The notes: generated by a model from the letters alone, not told the origin. Counted from the first letter of the stretch, positions 35,082-45,622 are shown. The stretch is DNA of 64,000 nucleotides from Gonocerus acuteangulatus (GCA_946811695.1 OX328130.1:70109973-70173972), one strand, 5' to 3'. Translations and numbers: made by a program.

Positions 35082-35143
35082 CGACAAGAAACAAAGAACA
35101 AACAGAAATTAATACATAGAAAAAAGGTTTATCAGTAAGATAA

Positions 35144-35193
35144 AGTGATGGTTCGTTTATGTTGTGTAAGGCAGGAATAAACGAACCATCACT
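35144..35193. repeat. Snap-back palindrome at the truncated PLE 5' junction
   Basis: AGTGATGGTTCGTTTAT (35144-35160) is the exact inverted complement of 35177-35193, with a 16-bp spacer. The left arm and spacer hold the inverse of the sequence that normally precedes the coding remnant (compare the copy at 16.85 kb). Confidence 0.75.
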
Positions 35194-35490
35194 AACAAAG
35201 AAATATACAAATCTGCACTTGCTAAACACGCCATTACTCAAAAACATACTTTTAACTTCGATGACACAAAAATTGTTACTACAGAACGAAACAAAAAAAG
35301 ACTACAGATTTCTGAATACGTACACATTAACCTAAATAAAAACAATATAAATTACAAAACTGACAAACAAGGCGTTTCTCCTATTTACGCTAATATTTTT
35401 CACAAACTCTCCCGATCCCCACCTAGTATTTTCCCATGCCCCTTGGGTATCCTTCCATTAACACCTTTTTCTCCTTTCCTGTCATAAAAG
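35177..35490 (+). pseudogene. PLE protein C-terminal remnant
   Basis: Open frame KRTITNKEIYKSALAKHAIT, then QKHTFNFDDTKIV, RNKKRLQISEYVHINLNKNN and SPIYANIFHKLSR, closely matching the minus-strand copy at 16.4-16.85 kb. It lies after the GIY-YIG core, which is absent because of 5' truncation. Confidence 0.72.
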
Positions 35491-35788
35491 GCTTTTGATC
35501 CCTACCGACCTCCTCCCACCACTTGGTTTGTTTTCAGTTACATATACTCTAGAAGATCCCAGTTTTCTTATATACTTTCACTATGGTTACTTAAGTGTTA
35601 ACTTTTGGTCTTTCTCTGCCTCCCGGCGCTTTCATTGGTATGTAGTATCTTATTTCTCTGCCTCCCGGCGCTTTCATTGGTATGTAGTATCTTATTTCTC
35701 TGTTAAAAATTAATTAATAAAAATGTTCTTTTATGTTTCTATTGATTTTCTATACCTAATTTCTATATATATATACTAATGTTCACTT

Positions 35789-36513
35789 GGGGCTGCCTTT
35801 TGTTATTGCAAAAACCATAGCTCAGTTGAGAAATGCCAGCAACTACAATATCAAATTTTCAATAAAAAATATCCATTATTCTATTAACCCAAAGGAAATC
35901 TGCACCCTCTGTAATAATAACGTATTTGAAGACATTTTTCATTTTATCTTGCATTGTCCTATTTACTCCCCCATTAGAAGCCAATTCCTTTAGTTTATCA
36001 ACCAACCTATTGAAAATTCCCGATTACACGAAATCTTAAACAAAGCCTCAAAATTTGAATATATACACATTTATAACTATATAAAAAACTCCTTGAAATT
36101 GAGAGCTTCATTAATTTCTGATTGACACAATAATAATAATAATAAAAACACACACACAAAAAGAAATCCAACATTTAATATTAAGTAATCCATTTTTTGC
36201 ACTGTTTTCTCTATCTAAAAATAATTTTTAATAATCACTTCTTGGTTAAGAAATTGTATTTTATATTTAGTACATGTATAGAAATACTCCTTAAATTTAA
36301 TGCATAGAAGATGTAATTATTTTCATTTATTTTAAGTTAAACTTTATTATTTCACAAAGTATCTGTATGTAAATAGAACATATGTGTAAGTTTTATGTTG
36401 GGGTATGTTTATGAATATATTACTAACATAGGACTAAAAACATTATATAAGGTCAACTCCTTGCAATGGGGAAACCCTGTATGCAATAAAATAAATTGAA
36501 AATTGAAATTGAA
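35789..36513 (+). mobile_element. 5'-truncated LINE (LINE D) with 16-bp TSD
   Basis: ATACTAATGTTCACTT is present immediately before (35773-35788) and after (36514-36529). It holds the last ~68 codons of an ORF2 (to 35993) with C-x2-C...H-x4-C (CTLCNNNVFEDIFHFILHC), a ~500 bp 3' UTR, and a tail of ATTGAAA repeats. A different family from LINEs A-C. Inserted into the PLE 3' region. Confidence 0.88.
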
Positions 36514-36680
36514 ATACTAATGTTCACTTTACCTGGTTATTAATAACATCATAGTTCTAATAATTAAGCAACAAATTGTTCTTTTATAATAAGTTGATTT
36601 GTATTTATAGAACTGTCATTTATCTTACTGATAAACCTTTTTTCTGTGTATTAATTTCTGTTTTTTCTTTGTTTCTTGTC

Positions 36681-36729
36681 ATTTTAGCTGACGAAGGCTA
36701 CCAAAAAGTAGCCGAAACGTCCTGAATAT
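36681..36729 (+). ncRNA. Hammerhead-ribozyme-like motif, intact core
   Basis: CTGACGA (36688-36694), stem II GGCTAC/GTAGCC with loop CAAAAA, GAAACGTC, and stem I TTTAG/CTGAA (five pairs with one G-T). It is in sense with, and downstream of, the PLE coding remnant, the expected position. Confidence 0.75.
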
Positions 36730-37044
36730 AAATGTTTTACAAAAATCGAATTTTTTACAAATATCGTATCGTATACTACCTAATCTTCATGATATATAAT
36801 ATAATTACGCCTCGAAATATGCTCATCGCTAAGCTGGCTTAGTGACATGTGGCAAGTGATGGAAGATTAAGATAATACATTAAGGGGTAATAACACTACC
36901 TTGTGCAATCAAAATCAAAGTAATTTTCTTGAAATTATAACAAATAAATCAATATTTTTCAATTCTTTTTATACGGGATGTTAAAGTATCCAAAAAAAAT
37001 ACGTTTCAATTCTGGAGATGGAGATAGTTAGCCGTTGCAGTGAT

Positions 37045-37160
37045 ACTGAGACAAGGTATGGTTGGGATTCGGCTAGGAGAAAAAAACGTCAGACATTCAG
37101 GAAGAAATCTGTATTGGACGTTTCGGCTGCACATTGGCAGCCTTCTTCAGCTAAAAAATA
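37045..37160 (-). repeat. PLE terminal fragment with intact hammerhead core
   Basis: Outer arm GGTTGGGATTCGGCTAGGAG. Minus strand at about 37112-37157: CTGAAGA, stem II GGCTGC/GCAGCC, GAAACGTCC. The two differences from other copies in stem II (C-G for T-A type changes) are compensatory. Confidence 0.68.
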
Positions 37161-37182
37161 TATACAACGTACAAGTAAAAAA

Positions 37183-37524
37183 ACAGGCAGAAATGAGCGT
37201 AGTTTATACATCATGACAATAAATTTGAACCAATCTTATTTTTAAACAATGAAAATTCGGTAGATAGGTAGTTATTATAGAACATGTGGTTTTCGGTAAG
37301 AAACAATTACCAAAGGTGTGAAAGTATTATTTCTACTGTGTATTTTTGTACTGTTTGCTTATTTCTGTCTACATGTTGTTTACTTTCACACCTTTGGTAA
37401 TTGTTTCTTACCGAAAACCACATTTTCTATAATAACTACCTATCTACCGAATTTTCATTGCTTAAAAATAAGATTGGTTCAAATTTATTGTCATGATGTA
37501 TAAACTACGCTCATTTCTGCCTGT
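37183..37524. repeat. Long palindrome, 144-bp arms, 54-bp loop
   Basis: 37183-37326 is almost exactly the inverted complement of 37381-37524 (starts ACAGGCAGAAATGAGCGTAG). It directly follows a PLE/hammerhead end. Very few arm differences imply recent origin or ongoing correction. Confidence 0.85.
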
Positions 37525-37526
37525 GT

Positions 37527-37800
37527 ATTGCCGATTTGAAAAACATATTTTTGAGAAAACGAGTGTAAAGTTTAATGTTTGAAATGTTTATGTCTTTCCT
37601 ATTTAATTTTTTTTTTTTCATAGTTTCTTGTAATAAAGAAGAAATGAGGCGTGGAACCTAACAAATTCAGTATCCTTGCGGAATCAATCTTGATAGATTC
37701 CCTCGGGATACTGAACTACCACATATACGGGAGCTAAACAGCTGCTTATCAATCTTTCGAAATTCATTTCACCGAATTTACGTCCAGCCCTACAAAAGTA

Positions 37801-37842
<42 letters not shown>

Positions 37843-37908
37843 GTTCAAAAATTATTTTTTATTAAATTCATCGTCAAAATTTATTTTATCTGCATTAATA
37901 TTTAAACA
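37527..37908. other. Unassigned; poly(A) at 37802-37841
   Basis: No gene recognised; a pure A run of about 40 precedes the next repeat B copy. Confidence 0.45.
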
Positions 37909-38798
37909 AAAGTCCGTCACGCAGGAGCTGCATAACTAAGCACTTTCCTCAGAATTTGGGTAGTGTAGACTGCTTTCCAGAACAATTTGCTTAAAATATC
38001 CTACATAAATAAAATAAAAACATGAATAGTTCTCTTTTAATTTTGTAATGAGTAACTGATAAATTATTAACTTGCTTCCAGAGTTATGTTTACACATGGT
38101 ACCTATTACACTACGTAATAAATACAAAAAACCTCATATTATCGTATTTTGATCTAACGCAGGAACCGGATACAGTCCCTCTAGCGCTCCTTGCGGCGCC
38201 TTTGTGGACCTATGTCTGGCTGGCTTTTCAATTGAAATATATTACAAAGTAAACCCCCCTTTCCGATTGACCGATTCAGCTCATTTTTATAACACTTCTT
38301 TCTCATGAGTTACCCACGTTCACCCAGCAGAAATTACGACCAGTATGAGTATATTAGTAATTTGGGTCCGGAGTAAACCCCCCCCCCCTCCTAATAAACC
38401 GATTTAGTTTATTTTTACAACACATATTTACCTGTAGATTACCACTATGAATACCGAGTTTCGTCAAAATATACCTAAAATCACGGCTGGTAGTGGCGAA
38501 TTGGTATTGTGGGTCCGGAGTAAACCCCCCGATTATGAACCGATTTAGTTCATTTTTATATCTCACTTTTCTCTCTATATCACCACTACGAATACCAAGT
38601 TTCGTTGAAATATAACAAATATTACGGCTGAAATGGTCAAATTAGTGTTTTGGGTTCGGGGTAAACCCCCCCCCCTTCCGGTGGACCGATTTTGGTGGTT
38701 AACGAACTCGTTCAATCGTTTGCTAATTGAATGCTATATACCAAGTTTCGTGACGAAAAAACAAAAACTCTGGCCGCTATCGTGTTAACAGACACATA

Positions 38799-38866
<68 letters not shown>

Positions 38867-38998
38867 TATATATAAATTTTTTACGGGGGTCATTTTCGGT
38901 GTCTACTAGGTAGGATCGATAAAGATTTGAAGAAATTTTTCAAAAATTCCGTCATGAGTCCAACCTCAATAGCTACTTTCCTTCGGAGGAAAGTGCTA
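37909..38998 (+). repeat. Dispersed repeat family B, copy 5
   Basis: Same ends as copy 3 (GTCCGTCACGCAGGAGCTGC; TTCGGAGGAAAGTGCTAA), three to four modules, (TA)n at about 38794-38872. Confidence 0.75.
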
Positions 38999-39075
38999 AA
39001 ACAAAACAAAATAAACAACCTTTTAACCAATTGAAATGAATTTTCGAGAGATTGATAAGTAAGCTGTGTTTTTAG

Positions 39076-39494
39076 CAGTGTTGGGCATTATTCGAATAAA
39101 GTATTATTCGAATGATTATTCAAATAACTTTTTAGTGAATGATGAATAATTCACTGAATTATCTTATTCACACGGTACATCATGAATTATTCACAGAAAT
39201 ATTCGTTATTCATCATTCGTTATTATTTATTTCTAGTTGGTCTACTGATTAATCCTACTCAGACACACATATACATACATATTTCCGGCTGCCAACATCA
39301 TAATAAATCTATCATTATTCACTAAAATATGTTTATTCTGATTGATCATTCGAATAATTTGTGAATAAAACATAAACTTCATTCCCAGAATAACGAATAA
39401 TGAATAAAAGTAATTATTCTTCATTCATGAATGAAATAATACATTTATTCATTAATCTTTATTCATCATTCTGAATAATTTTTGCCCAACACTG
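39076..39494. mobile_element. hAT-like MITE with CAGTGTTGGGCA ends
   Basis: 12-bp perfect TIRs at 39076-39087 and 39483-39494. The interior is built of GAATAATTCATTATTC-like self-complementary words. Flanks share GTTT.AG but an exact 8-bp TSD is not clear. Confidence 0.7.
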
Positions 39495-39827
39495 GTTTAG
39501 CAACCCAATATATTTGGGCAGCCAACTTTGTTTTATTTTAAATAAAGAATCTCTTCTAAAAAAATGGGTTTTAATTTTGAAATGTTTGAAATGAAAGGGA
39601 TCAATCGAAGTTCGCCCAAAACTGGCACCTGGCATCGGAAAAACGTATTTTTTGCCGATTTAAAATTTTTTTCTTCACAGGAACCCTCTTGGGTATCATT
39701 TTTGATTAGTTAAGAAAGAATTTTAGCCCATAAAAAAAAAAAAATTGTAAAGAAATAAAAGTTACAAGGTCGTATTACCCCTTTATTCTATTCTAAGATT
39801 TCCAAATGACACTTTTAAAATTATTAT

Positions 39828-40030
39828 TATTATTATTTTTTTTTTTTTTTTGTTTTTTACGGCGCATCTACATCTTGGCCATTAGCGCCGGGCTATCTAT
39901 AGGTTGCCACCCTTTTATAATGCCAACAGCACGTGGTCGGTCACCCATTCAGGTACTGACCACGCTCGACGTTGCTTAACTTCGGTGATCTACGGGAACC
40001 GGTGTATTCAACGTGGCTATGGCCGTTGGC
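39828..40030 (-). repeat. 5S rRNA-derived SINE, copy 1
   Basis: Minus strand: GCCAACGGCCATAGCCACGT, TGAATACACCGGTTCCCGTA, AGATCACCGAAGTTAAGCAA and GGTCAGTACCTGAATGGGTG are clear 5S rRNA sequence with its internal promoter. An unrelated body follows, then the GGCGCTAATGGCC...GATGCGCCGTAA tail shared with S1, and poly(A). TSD TTTTAAAATTATTAT at 39813-39827 and 40031-40045. Not a functional 5S gene. Confidence 0.9.
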
Positions 40031-40051
40031 TTTTAAAATTATTATCACGAA

Positions 40052-40275
40052 GATTAGATAGTTAGCCGTCGAGGTGATAAGCAAACATGGGATACTTGGG
40101 ATTCGGCTAAAAAAAAACCTCAATACGATTTTTGTAAAAAAAAAAATCTATATTCAGGACGTTTCCCCGAAAACTAGGGAGAGTTAAAGGGAAACTTTTC
40201 AATCTAACTGAACGGGTTATAGTAAATCACCACCGTGACGGAGCTCAACCATACTTAAATCTAAATAAATAAATA
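40052..40275. repeat. PLE arm fragment next to a LINE 3' end
   Basis: 40052-40162 is the PLE outer arm (ATTAGATAGTTAGCCGTCGA) up to a truncated GGACGTTTC. 40165-40275 resembles the I-like LINE 3' end (CCGTGACGGAGCTC, then TCTAAATAAATAAATA). Confidence 0.5.
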
Positions 40276-40283
40276 GCGTAGAA

Positions 40284-41084
40284 TCTACTATATATTTGTC
40301 AAATACCACTCACTCACTCACTCAATCACTCACTGATCTATCATCGCCCAGCCCAAACCACTTAACAGAAAATATTGAAATTTTTCATAGTCACTCAGAT
40401 TTTTTGATATTCAAATTTTTAAGTATTTTTAGAGGGGTTTGAATTTTTAGCTGGTTAGTGCAGGAAGGATGGGCAGGAAGCGTTGCTAGGACGATAACAG
40501 GTCAGCTGTTACCGTATTGTATCTATTTAATAATATTATTTTTATTTGTAGTTCATTTAAACAATTACGGCAGACCTTGAATTACTAGAAATAAACTGTA
40601 ATTTTGTCCATTATAGCATTTACGCCCTGGTAGATTGACCATCCGAGGTAATAATATCCAGAACCCTTGCACAGCCTCCTCACCCATCACCATCCCCAGT
40701 CAGAGCACTTCTTGGTAATGCTCGCAAATATAATGCGTGTTTCCAAATGACATCTTGGAAACATAATTTTTTTAAATTTTAACGTACATTTATTATTGTC
40801 AAGGAATTTTAACCTGTACTGGTTAAACTGCTGTTACTAGTAGCCTATAGATAGATAACGGGTTATCTCTAGGTTATCTGTTTCTTGGCACTGGTCTGGA
40901 GCGTCCCAGTGTCAAGAAACATTATACTTTGATTACTTATCAATTGATGAATAACTTACAGTATGACGGGAACCGTGCAATAAACTGGACAAAATTATGT
41001 AGTAACTTCAATTTCGATGAAACATTATTTAACGCAATAAAATAACTACTTATCTGCCGTGACGAAGCACGGGCATTCAGCTAA
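40284..41084 (+). mobile_element. Non-autonomous Helitron-like element, copy 2
   Basis: 5' TCTACTATATATTTGTC, the same body as copy 1 (CATCGCCCAGCCCAAACC; GTTACCGTA.T.TATCTATTT), hairpin CCGTG-ACGAAG-CACGG and end GCATTCAGCTAA followed by T. CTAA fits the Helitron CTRR rule. Lacks the nested TIR element of copy 1. Flanks share an imperfect ~23-bp direct repeat (TCTAAATAAA.AAA.AGCGT), unexpected for a Helitron. Confidence 0.72.
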
Positions 41085-41469
41085 TCTAAATAAACAAACA
41101 GCGTAGAATGATAAAATTAATCTCTAAGCAATATGAATGAGTGTTCTTAAATCACTAATTGATTGTCACTACTTTAGACATTACTCGCCGGAAGTTAGTG
41201 ACCCGGAAGCCATACAGAAGTTCCCTAGCCGCTACACTAGAAATCACGGTAGCTGCTAAGCAAAAAGACCACCGCCGGACCCAGCTCGGGGCAAAACTCA
41301 ACCCTAATTTAATGTCATTATAATTCATGGTGACCAGTTTTGGCGGGGTAGGCCGAGTATGCAAAAACCCTGGAGGGTGACGCGGGCTACCGAGTTCCAC
41401 TGACCAGTTTATGGAGACCATTAGTCAACGAGAAACCTTATCATCAGCTGTTCAGCTATAATTATACTT
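41085..41469. other. No recognisable gene
   Basis: Unassigned. Confidence 0.4.
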
Positions 41470-41910
41470 AAATTTTATTATTAACTATCTGTTACCCAGT
41501 GTGCCATGCTACACCTACTTTCTGTCTATGACTCTCCCCGTATCAAGATCTACTTATACCTAGTTCTCTATACCCAGTTAAGAAAATCGGTCAAACGATG
41601 TGAATTTGTTTTAGTTCATAATGATACCGGCAGTGGCCAGCACAACAGCACTTCATCTAACAGCCGATAGAGGCCAGTAGTAGTTGATTCAAAATGGCCG
41701 TCACAAGCTGAATGGTTCAGTGTAGCCAATTTTTCTTGAACAAAACTTTTGAACTTTTGAAATTTGACTATTTTGACCTAGCCTAGGAGATTTCTCGTAT
41801 CAAGACCTACCTGTGTGCCAACTTTGGTCAATATCGGTCAAACGGTGTAGATTTGTACAAGGAACAAGCAAACAAATAAATACATAAACAGAAAAACAGA
41901 CAGACACGCG

Positions 41911-41970
<60 letters not shown>
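41470..41970 (-). repeat. Dispersed repeat family C, copy 5, with (TA)n
   Basis: Minus-strand copy: (TA)n at 41915-41970, then TCGCGTGTCTGTCTG, modules with ACCGATATTGACCAAAG, and an end CTGGGTAACAG (as +strand CTGTTACCCAG) near 41490. It shares with copy 3 the AATGGTTCAGTGTAGCCAAT segment. Confidence 0.6.
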
Positions 41971-41972
<2 letters not shown>

Positions 41973-42303
41973 GGACGAGGTTAGCTCAGTGGTAGGGCAC
42001 TCGACTAATGAACTGGAGGACTAGGTTCAAAACCCGAGCGCGGACTAAAGATTTTTTTCTTCTAGTGCTGCCGTTCGAGGGTTGGATTTGGGGCCCCATA
42101 TCGTCCCTAGGCTCACCCAGCCTTTAATTAATAATGGGTACCTTGGGTGCTAATGACCCTAGCAGTCGAAGCAGCCAAAGGGAAAATCAGGCGGCCGGAG
42201 CTTAGTGTTGACCACATTATCTCCCTAGTGTGCCGTATGGTCATGAATCAGATACCTCTACAGTATCTGCCTCTCTGGGCCCTTGTGGCCTGTTACGGGA
42301 CTG

Positions 42304-42305
<2 letters not shown>
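41971..42305 (+). repeat. tRNA-derived SINE, family S2
   Basis: tRNA-like head with A box TAGCTCAGTGGTAGGGCA and B box GGTTCAAAACCC, then ~230 bp unrelated to tRNA ending CCTTGTGGCCTGTTACGGGA before (TA)n (42306-42374). The body length and microsatellite tail argue against a genuine tRNA gene. Confidence 0.65.
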
Positions 42306-42375
<70 letters not shown>

Positions 42376-42376
<1 letters not shown>

Positions 42377-42728
42377 TAAAACAATCAAATGTGCTGCTTG
42401 AACTGAGCACATCCTGCGGCAAAACAACCACTACATTAAATATAACAAGATTTTATTCTCACTATCAGTTGACTCAAAATGTATTTTATATCAATATAAA
42501 TTTTATAAAAAGAAGAATACTATTTTAAAAGAGCAAGGAACATATAATCGGTGGGCTCTAACTGAGATTTTGCAAGCGGACACATTTTCAAGATAGTCAG
42601 CGATAATTCTTCAGAGCTGCCACAATCGCAGCGGTTACTTTGCAACGTCTGGTATTTCTAAACTCAACCATTACATTACTACATATATTCCAAAAGAATA
42701 TAGGTTCATGTGTGTATATATATATATG

Positions 42729-42775
<47 letters not shown>

Positions 42776-42901
42776 TATTATTGAATTACGGACCGGCAAC
42801 CAAGCGAATTACAATTAACGCAGTTTTAACAAGTTTCATTTTCTTTGAGACCAAACTTGTTTTATTATTCTTGAGCTTATATATATTATGATAGGTATAT
42901 A
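42376..42901. other. No recognisable gene; (TA)n at 42714-42772
   Basis: Unassigned. Confidence 0.4.
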
Positions 42902-43165
42902 TCATGGGCGTATATAAGGGGGGCTGCATACCCCCCCCCCCCGACATTTTGACTTGTAAAATTTGTCATAAACCCTTTAAAAATAAATTTAATAACATCA
43001 CTTAGTACATGAAAAATATTTTATTTTAGGTGTGATAGCGTATTAGTTGTCTAAAACTATTCCAAGTTCTAGATTGTTAGTATTCCATTCCCCGGAAATG
43101 GTCCCAGCCCCCCCCCCCCCGAAATTTTACCAGCCCCCCACGAAATGATTTTCTATATACCCCCA

Positions 43166-43169
<4 letters not shown>
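42902..43169. mobile_element. MITE with ATCATGGGCGTATATA ends (copy 2)
   Basis: Left end ATCATGGGCGTATATAAGGG and right end CTATATACCCCCATGAT form an imperfect TIR. It carries two runs of 13-14 C residues. Nearly the same as 10649-10915 but with both ends kept. It lies in TA-rich DNA, so a TSD cannot be told apart. Confidence 0.68.
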
Positions 43170-43224
<55 letters not shown>

Positions 43225-43226
<2 letters not shown>

Positions 43227-43420
43227 GGAGGCCCGGTGGCCGTGAGTGTTAATGCTTGAGTACTTAACATTCCGTGCTAAGGGTCGTGGGTTCGATTCCC
43301 ACTATGGGGTGGCGGCTATTCTTTAGGAAAAAGAAAAGGCATTAGCCCTATCCTGGTTAGAAATGTTGTTGAAATTTGTGAAAGGTCCCTATGTATTCCC
43401 GCAATATTCAATACATTGTA
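43225..43420 (+). repeat. tRNA-derived SINE-like head, family S3
   Basis: GGCCGTGAGTGTTAATGC and GGTTCGATTCCC match tRNA A and B boxes with a long variable-arm-like insert, as in Ser/Leu tRNAs. The following ~100 bp are not tRNA. Single copy here, so a degenerate tRNA pseudogene is possible. Confidence 0.55.
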
Positions 43421-43423
43421 AAA

Positions 43424-44594
43424 AGTCCGTCACGCAGGAGCTGCATAAGTAAGCACTTTCCTCAGAATTTGGGTAGTGTAGACTGATTTCCAGAACAATT
43501 TGCTTAAAATATCCTACATAAATAAAATAAAAACATGAATAGTTCTCTTTTAAATTTGTAATGAGTAACTGATCAATTATTAATTTGCTTCCAGAGTTAT
43601 GTTTACACCTATTACACTACGTAATAAATACAAAAAACCTCATATTATCGTATTTTGATCTAACGCAGGAACAGGATACAGTCACTCTAGTGGTAGAAAG
43701 CGCTCCTTGCGGCGGCTTTGTGAACCTACGTCTGACGGGCTTTTCTATTGAAATATATTACAAATTAAACCCCCGCTTTCCGATTGACCGATTCAGCTCA
43801 TTTTTACAACACTTCTTTCTCATGCGGTACCCACGACGTATACCGCGTTTCGTTACATTACAGCAGAAATTACGACCGGTATGAGTATATTAGGAATTTT
43901 TATTACAACACATTTTTATTTTTTTACAACACATATTTACCTGTAGATTACCACTACGAATGCCGAGTTTCGTCGAAATATACCAAAAATCATGGCTGGT
44001 AGTGGCGAATTGGTATTGTGGGTCCGGAGTAAACCCCCCCCCCTCCTAATGAACCGATTTAGTTTATTTTTACAACACGTGTTTACCTGTGGATTACCAC
44101 TACGAATACCGAGTTTCGTCGAAATATACCACAAATCACGGCTGGTAGTGGCGAATTGGTATTGTGGGTCCGGAGTAAACCCCCCACCCTTCTAATGAAC
44201 CGATTTAGTTCATTTTTATATCTCACTTTTCTCTCTATATTACCACTACGAATACCAAGTTTCGTTGAAATATAACAAATATTACGGCTGACATAGTCAA
44301 ATTAGTGTTTTGGGTTCGGGGTAAACCCCCCCTTCCGGTGGACCGACTTTGGTGGTTAACGAACTCGTTCAATCGTTTGCTAATTGAATGCTATATACCA
44401 AGTTTCATGACGAAAAAACAAAAACTCTGGCCGCTATCGTGTTAACAGACATATATATAGATATATATAAATTTTAACGGGGGTCATTTTCGGTGTCTAC
44501 GAGGTAGGATCGATAAAGATTTGAAGAAATTTTTCAAAAATTCCGTCATGAGTCCAACCTCAAAAGCTACTTTCCTTCGGAGGAAAGTGCTAAA
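43424..44594 (+). repeat. Dispersed repeat family B, copy 6
   Basis: Full set of family features, but the usual long (TA)n is reduced to a short TATATATAGATATATATA at about 44450-44469. The right end hairpin CTTCGGAGGAAAGTGCTAA abuts the piggyBac fragment. Confidence 0.75.
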
Positions 44595-44842
44595 AGAAAA
44601 CATAAATACCAGTGATGAGTCTTACGGGAGCAGTTATTATCGGAGAGCATTCTGTCAAAAACATTAACTCCACCTTTATTACTGTTATATAGAGTCAGAA
44701 TGTCTGCTTTATGGCTTTGGTCCTCTAATGAAGCGTTTTGATGTATACAAGAAACTAGTAACACTGTTTCATTTCCTTTGGTTTCAAGGAAATGAAATTG
44801 CATGGCATGAAGAATTGCTCCCACAGGTAAAATTAGCATTTA
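44595..44842 (-). pseudogene. piggyBac-like transposase fragment
   Basis: Minus strand frame: ETKGNETVLLVSCIHQNAS, then TLYNSNKGGVNVFDRMLSDN and CSRKTHHWYLCFLLAL. This is the (Y)N-x-x-KGGVD-x-x-D...R(R/K)T-x-x-W region of piggyBac (DDE_Tnp_1_7) transposases. The first D of GGVD is N here. Truncated by repeat B on one side and a PLE end on the other. Confidence 0.8.
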
Positions 44843-44937
44843 ACATGATGATTAGATAGTTAGCCGTCGAGGTGATAAGTAAAGATGGAATGGTTGGGAT
44901 TCGGCTAAATAAACCTCAATATGATTTAAAAAAATCT

Positions 44938-44986
44938 ATATTTCGGACGTTTCGGCTACTCATTGGTAGCCTTCGTCAGCTAAAAT
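44938..44986 (-). ncRNA. Hammerhead-ribozyme-like motif, intact core
   Basis: Minus strand CTGACGA, stem II GGCTAC/GTAGCC around CAATGA, GAAACGTCC. In sense with the PLE remnant and at its 3' side. Confidence 0.7.
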
Positions 44987-45249
44987 GACAAAAAATAAAT
45001 TAATACAGAAACAAACAAAAAAAATTTATAATTGTGATAGGTAACAGAACTATAGATACAATTTAACTTATAACAGAACATATCGTCTTAAATTCTTAGA
45101 ATGAGTAGAATGAAAAAGAAAATAGGTACAGTAATTGATTTTAATAGTAATTAGTAACATTAATTGATTTTACAAAGAAATAAGAAAACTATATACCAAT
45201 GACAAATATAGTAGCTAATAGTAACATTAATTAATTTTACAAAGAAATA

Positions 45250-45622
45250 AGACACTACATACCAATGGAAATGCCGAGCGGCAGAGGAAGACCAAGGTTG
45301 GCAATTAAGTAACCATTGTGAAAGTGTCTAAGGAAAAAAGGAATCTGCAAGGGGTATATGTAACTGGAAACAGCAAGAGGTGGGGGAAACGGGCGGTAAG
45401 GATCAAACAGATGTTTATGACATTTTATGACAGGAAAGGAGAAAAAGGTGTTAATGGAAGGATACCCAAGGGGCAAGGTAAAAATCTAGGTAGGTGGTCG
45501 GGAGAGTATTTGGAAAATATTAGCGTACATAGGAGAAATGCCTTGTTGGTCAGTTTTGTAATTTATATTGTTTTTGTTTAAGTTTATGTGTACACATTCC
45601 GAGATCTGTAGTCTTTTTTTGT
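45250..45622 (-). pseudogene. PLE protein C-terminal remnant
   Basis: Minus strand NKKRLQISECVHINLNKNNI, NYKTDQQGISPMYANIFQ, then a stop; the following frame resembles the downstream region of the other two copies. Only the tail after the GIY-YIG region remains. Confidence 0.68.

Larger units (their letters stand above)
34978..36770 (+). mobile_element. PLE fragment with inverted ends, split by a LINE
   Basis: Left end: the family arm (GTTGGGATTCGACTAAAAAA) with a minus-strand hammerhead. Then a PLE protein C-terminal remnant on the plus strand, 3' sequence with a ~40-bp duplication (TTTCTCTGCCTCCCGGCGCT twice near 35610-35700), LINE D inserted at 35789-36513, and the rest of the PLE 3' end with a plus-strand hammerhead. 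Confidence 0.75.

Noticed and set aside
39855..40030. A 5S rRNA gene
   Set aside because: It has a foreign body, poly(A) tail and TSD, with base changes in the 5S part, so it is a SINE. The same holds at 60.45-60.64 kb.
41971..42045. Functional tRNA genes at 41.97, 43.23, 58.03 kb and the S1 copies
   Set aside because: A and B boxes are visible, but I could not form a clean four-arm cloverleaf with a 7-bp acceptor stem, and SINE bodies follow.
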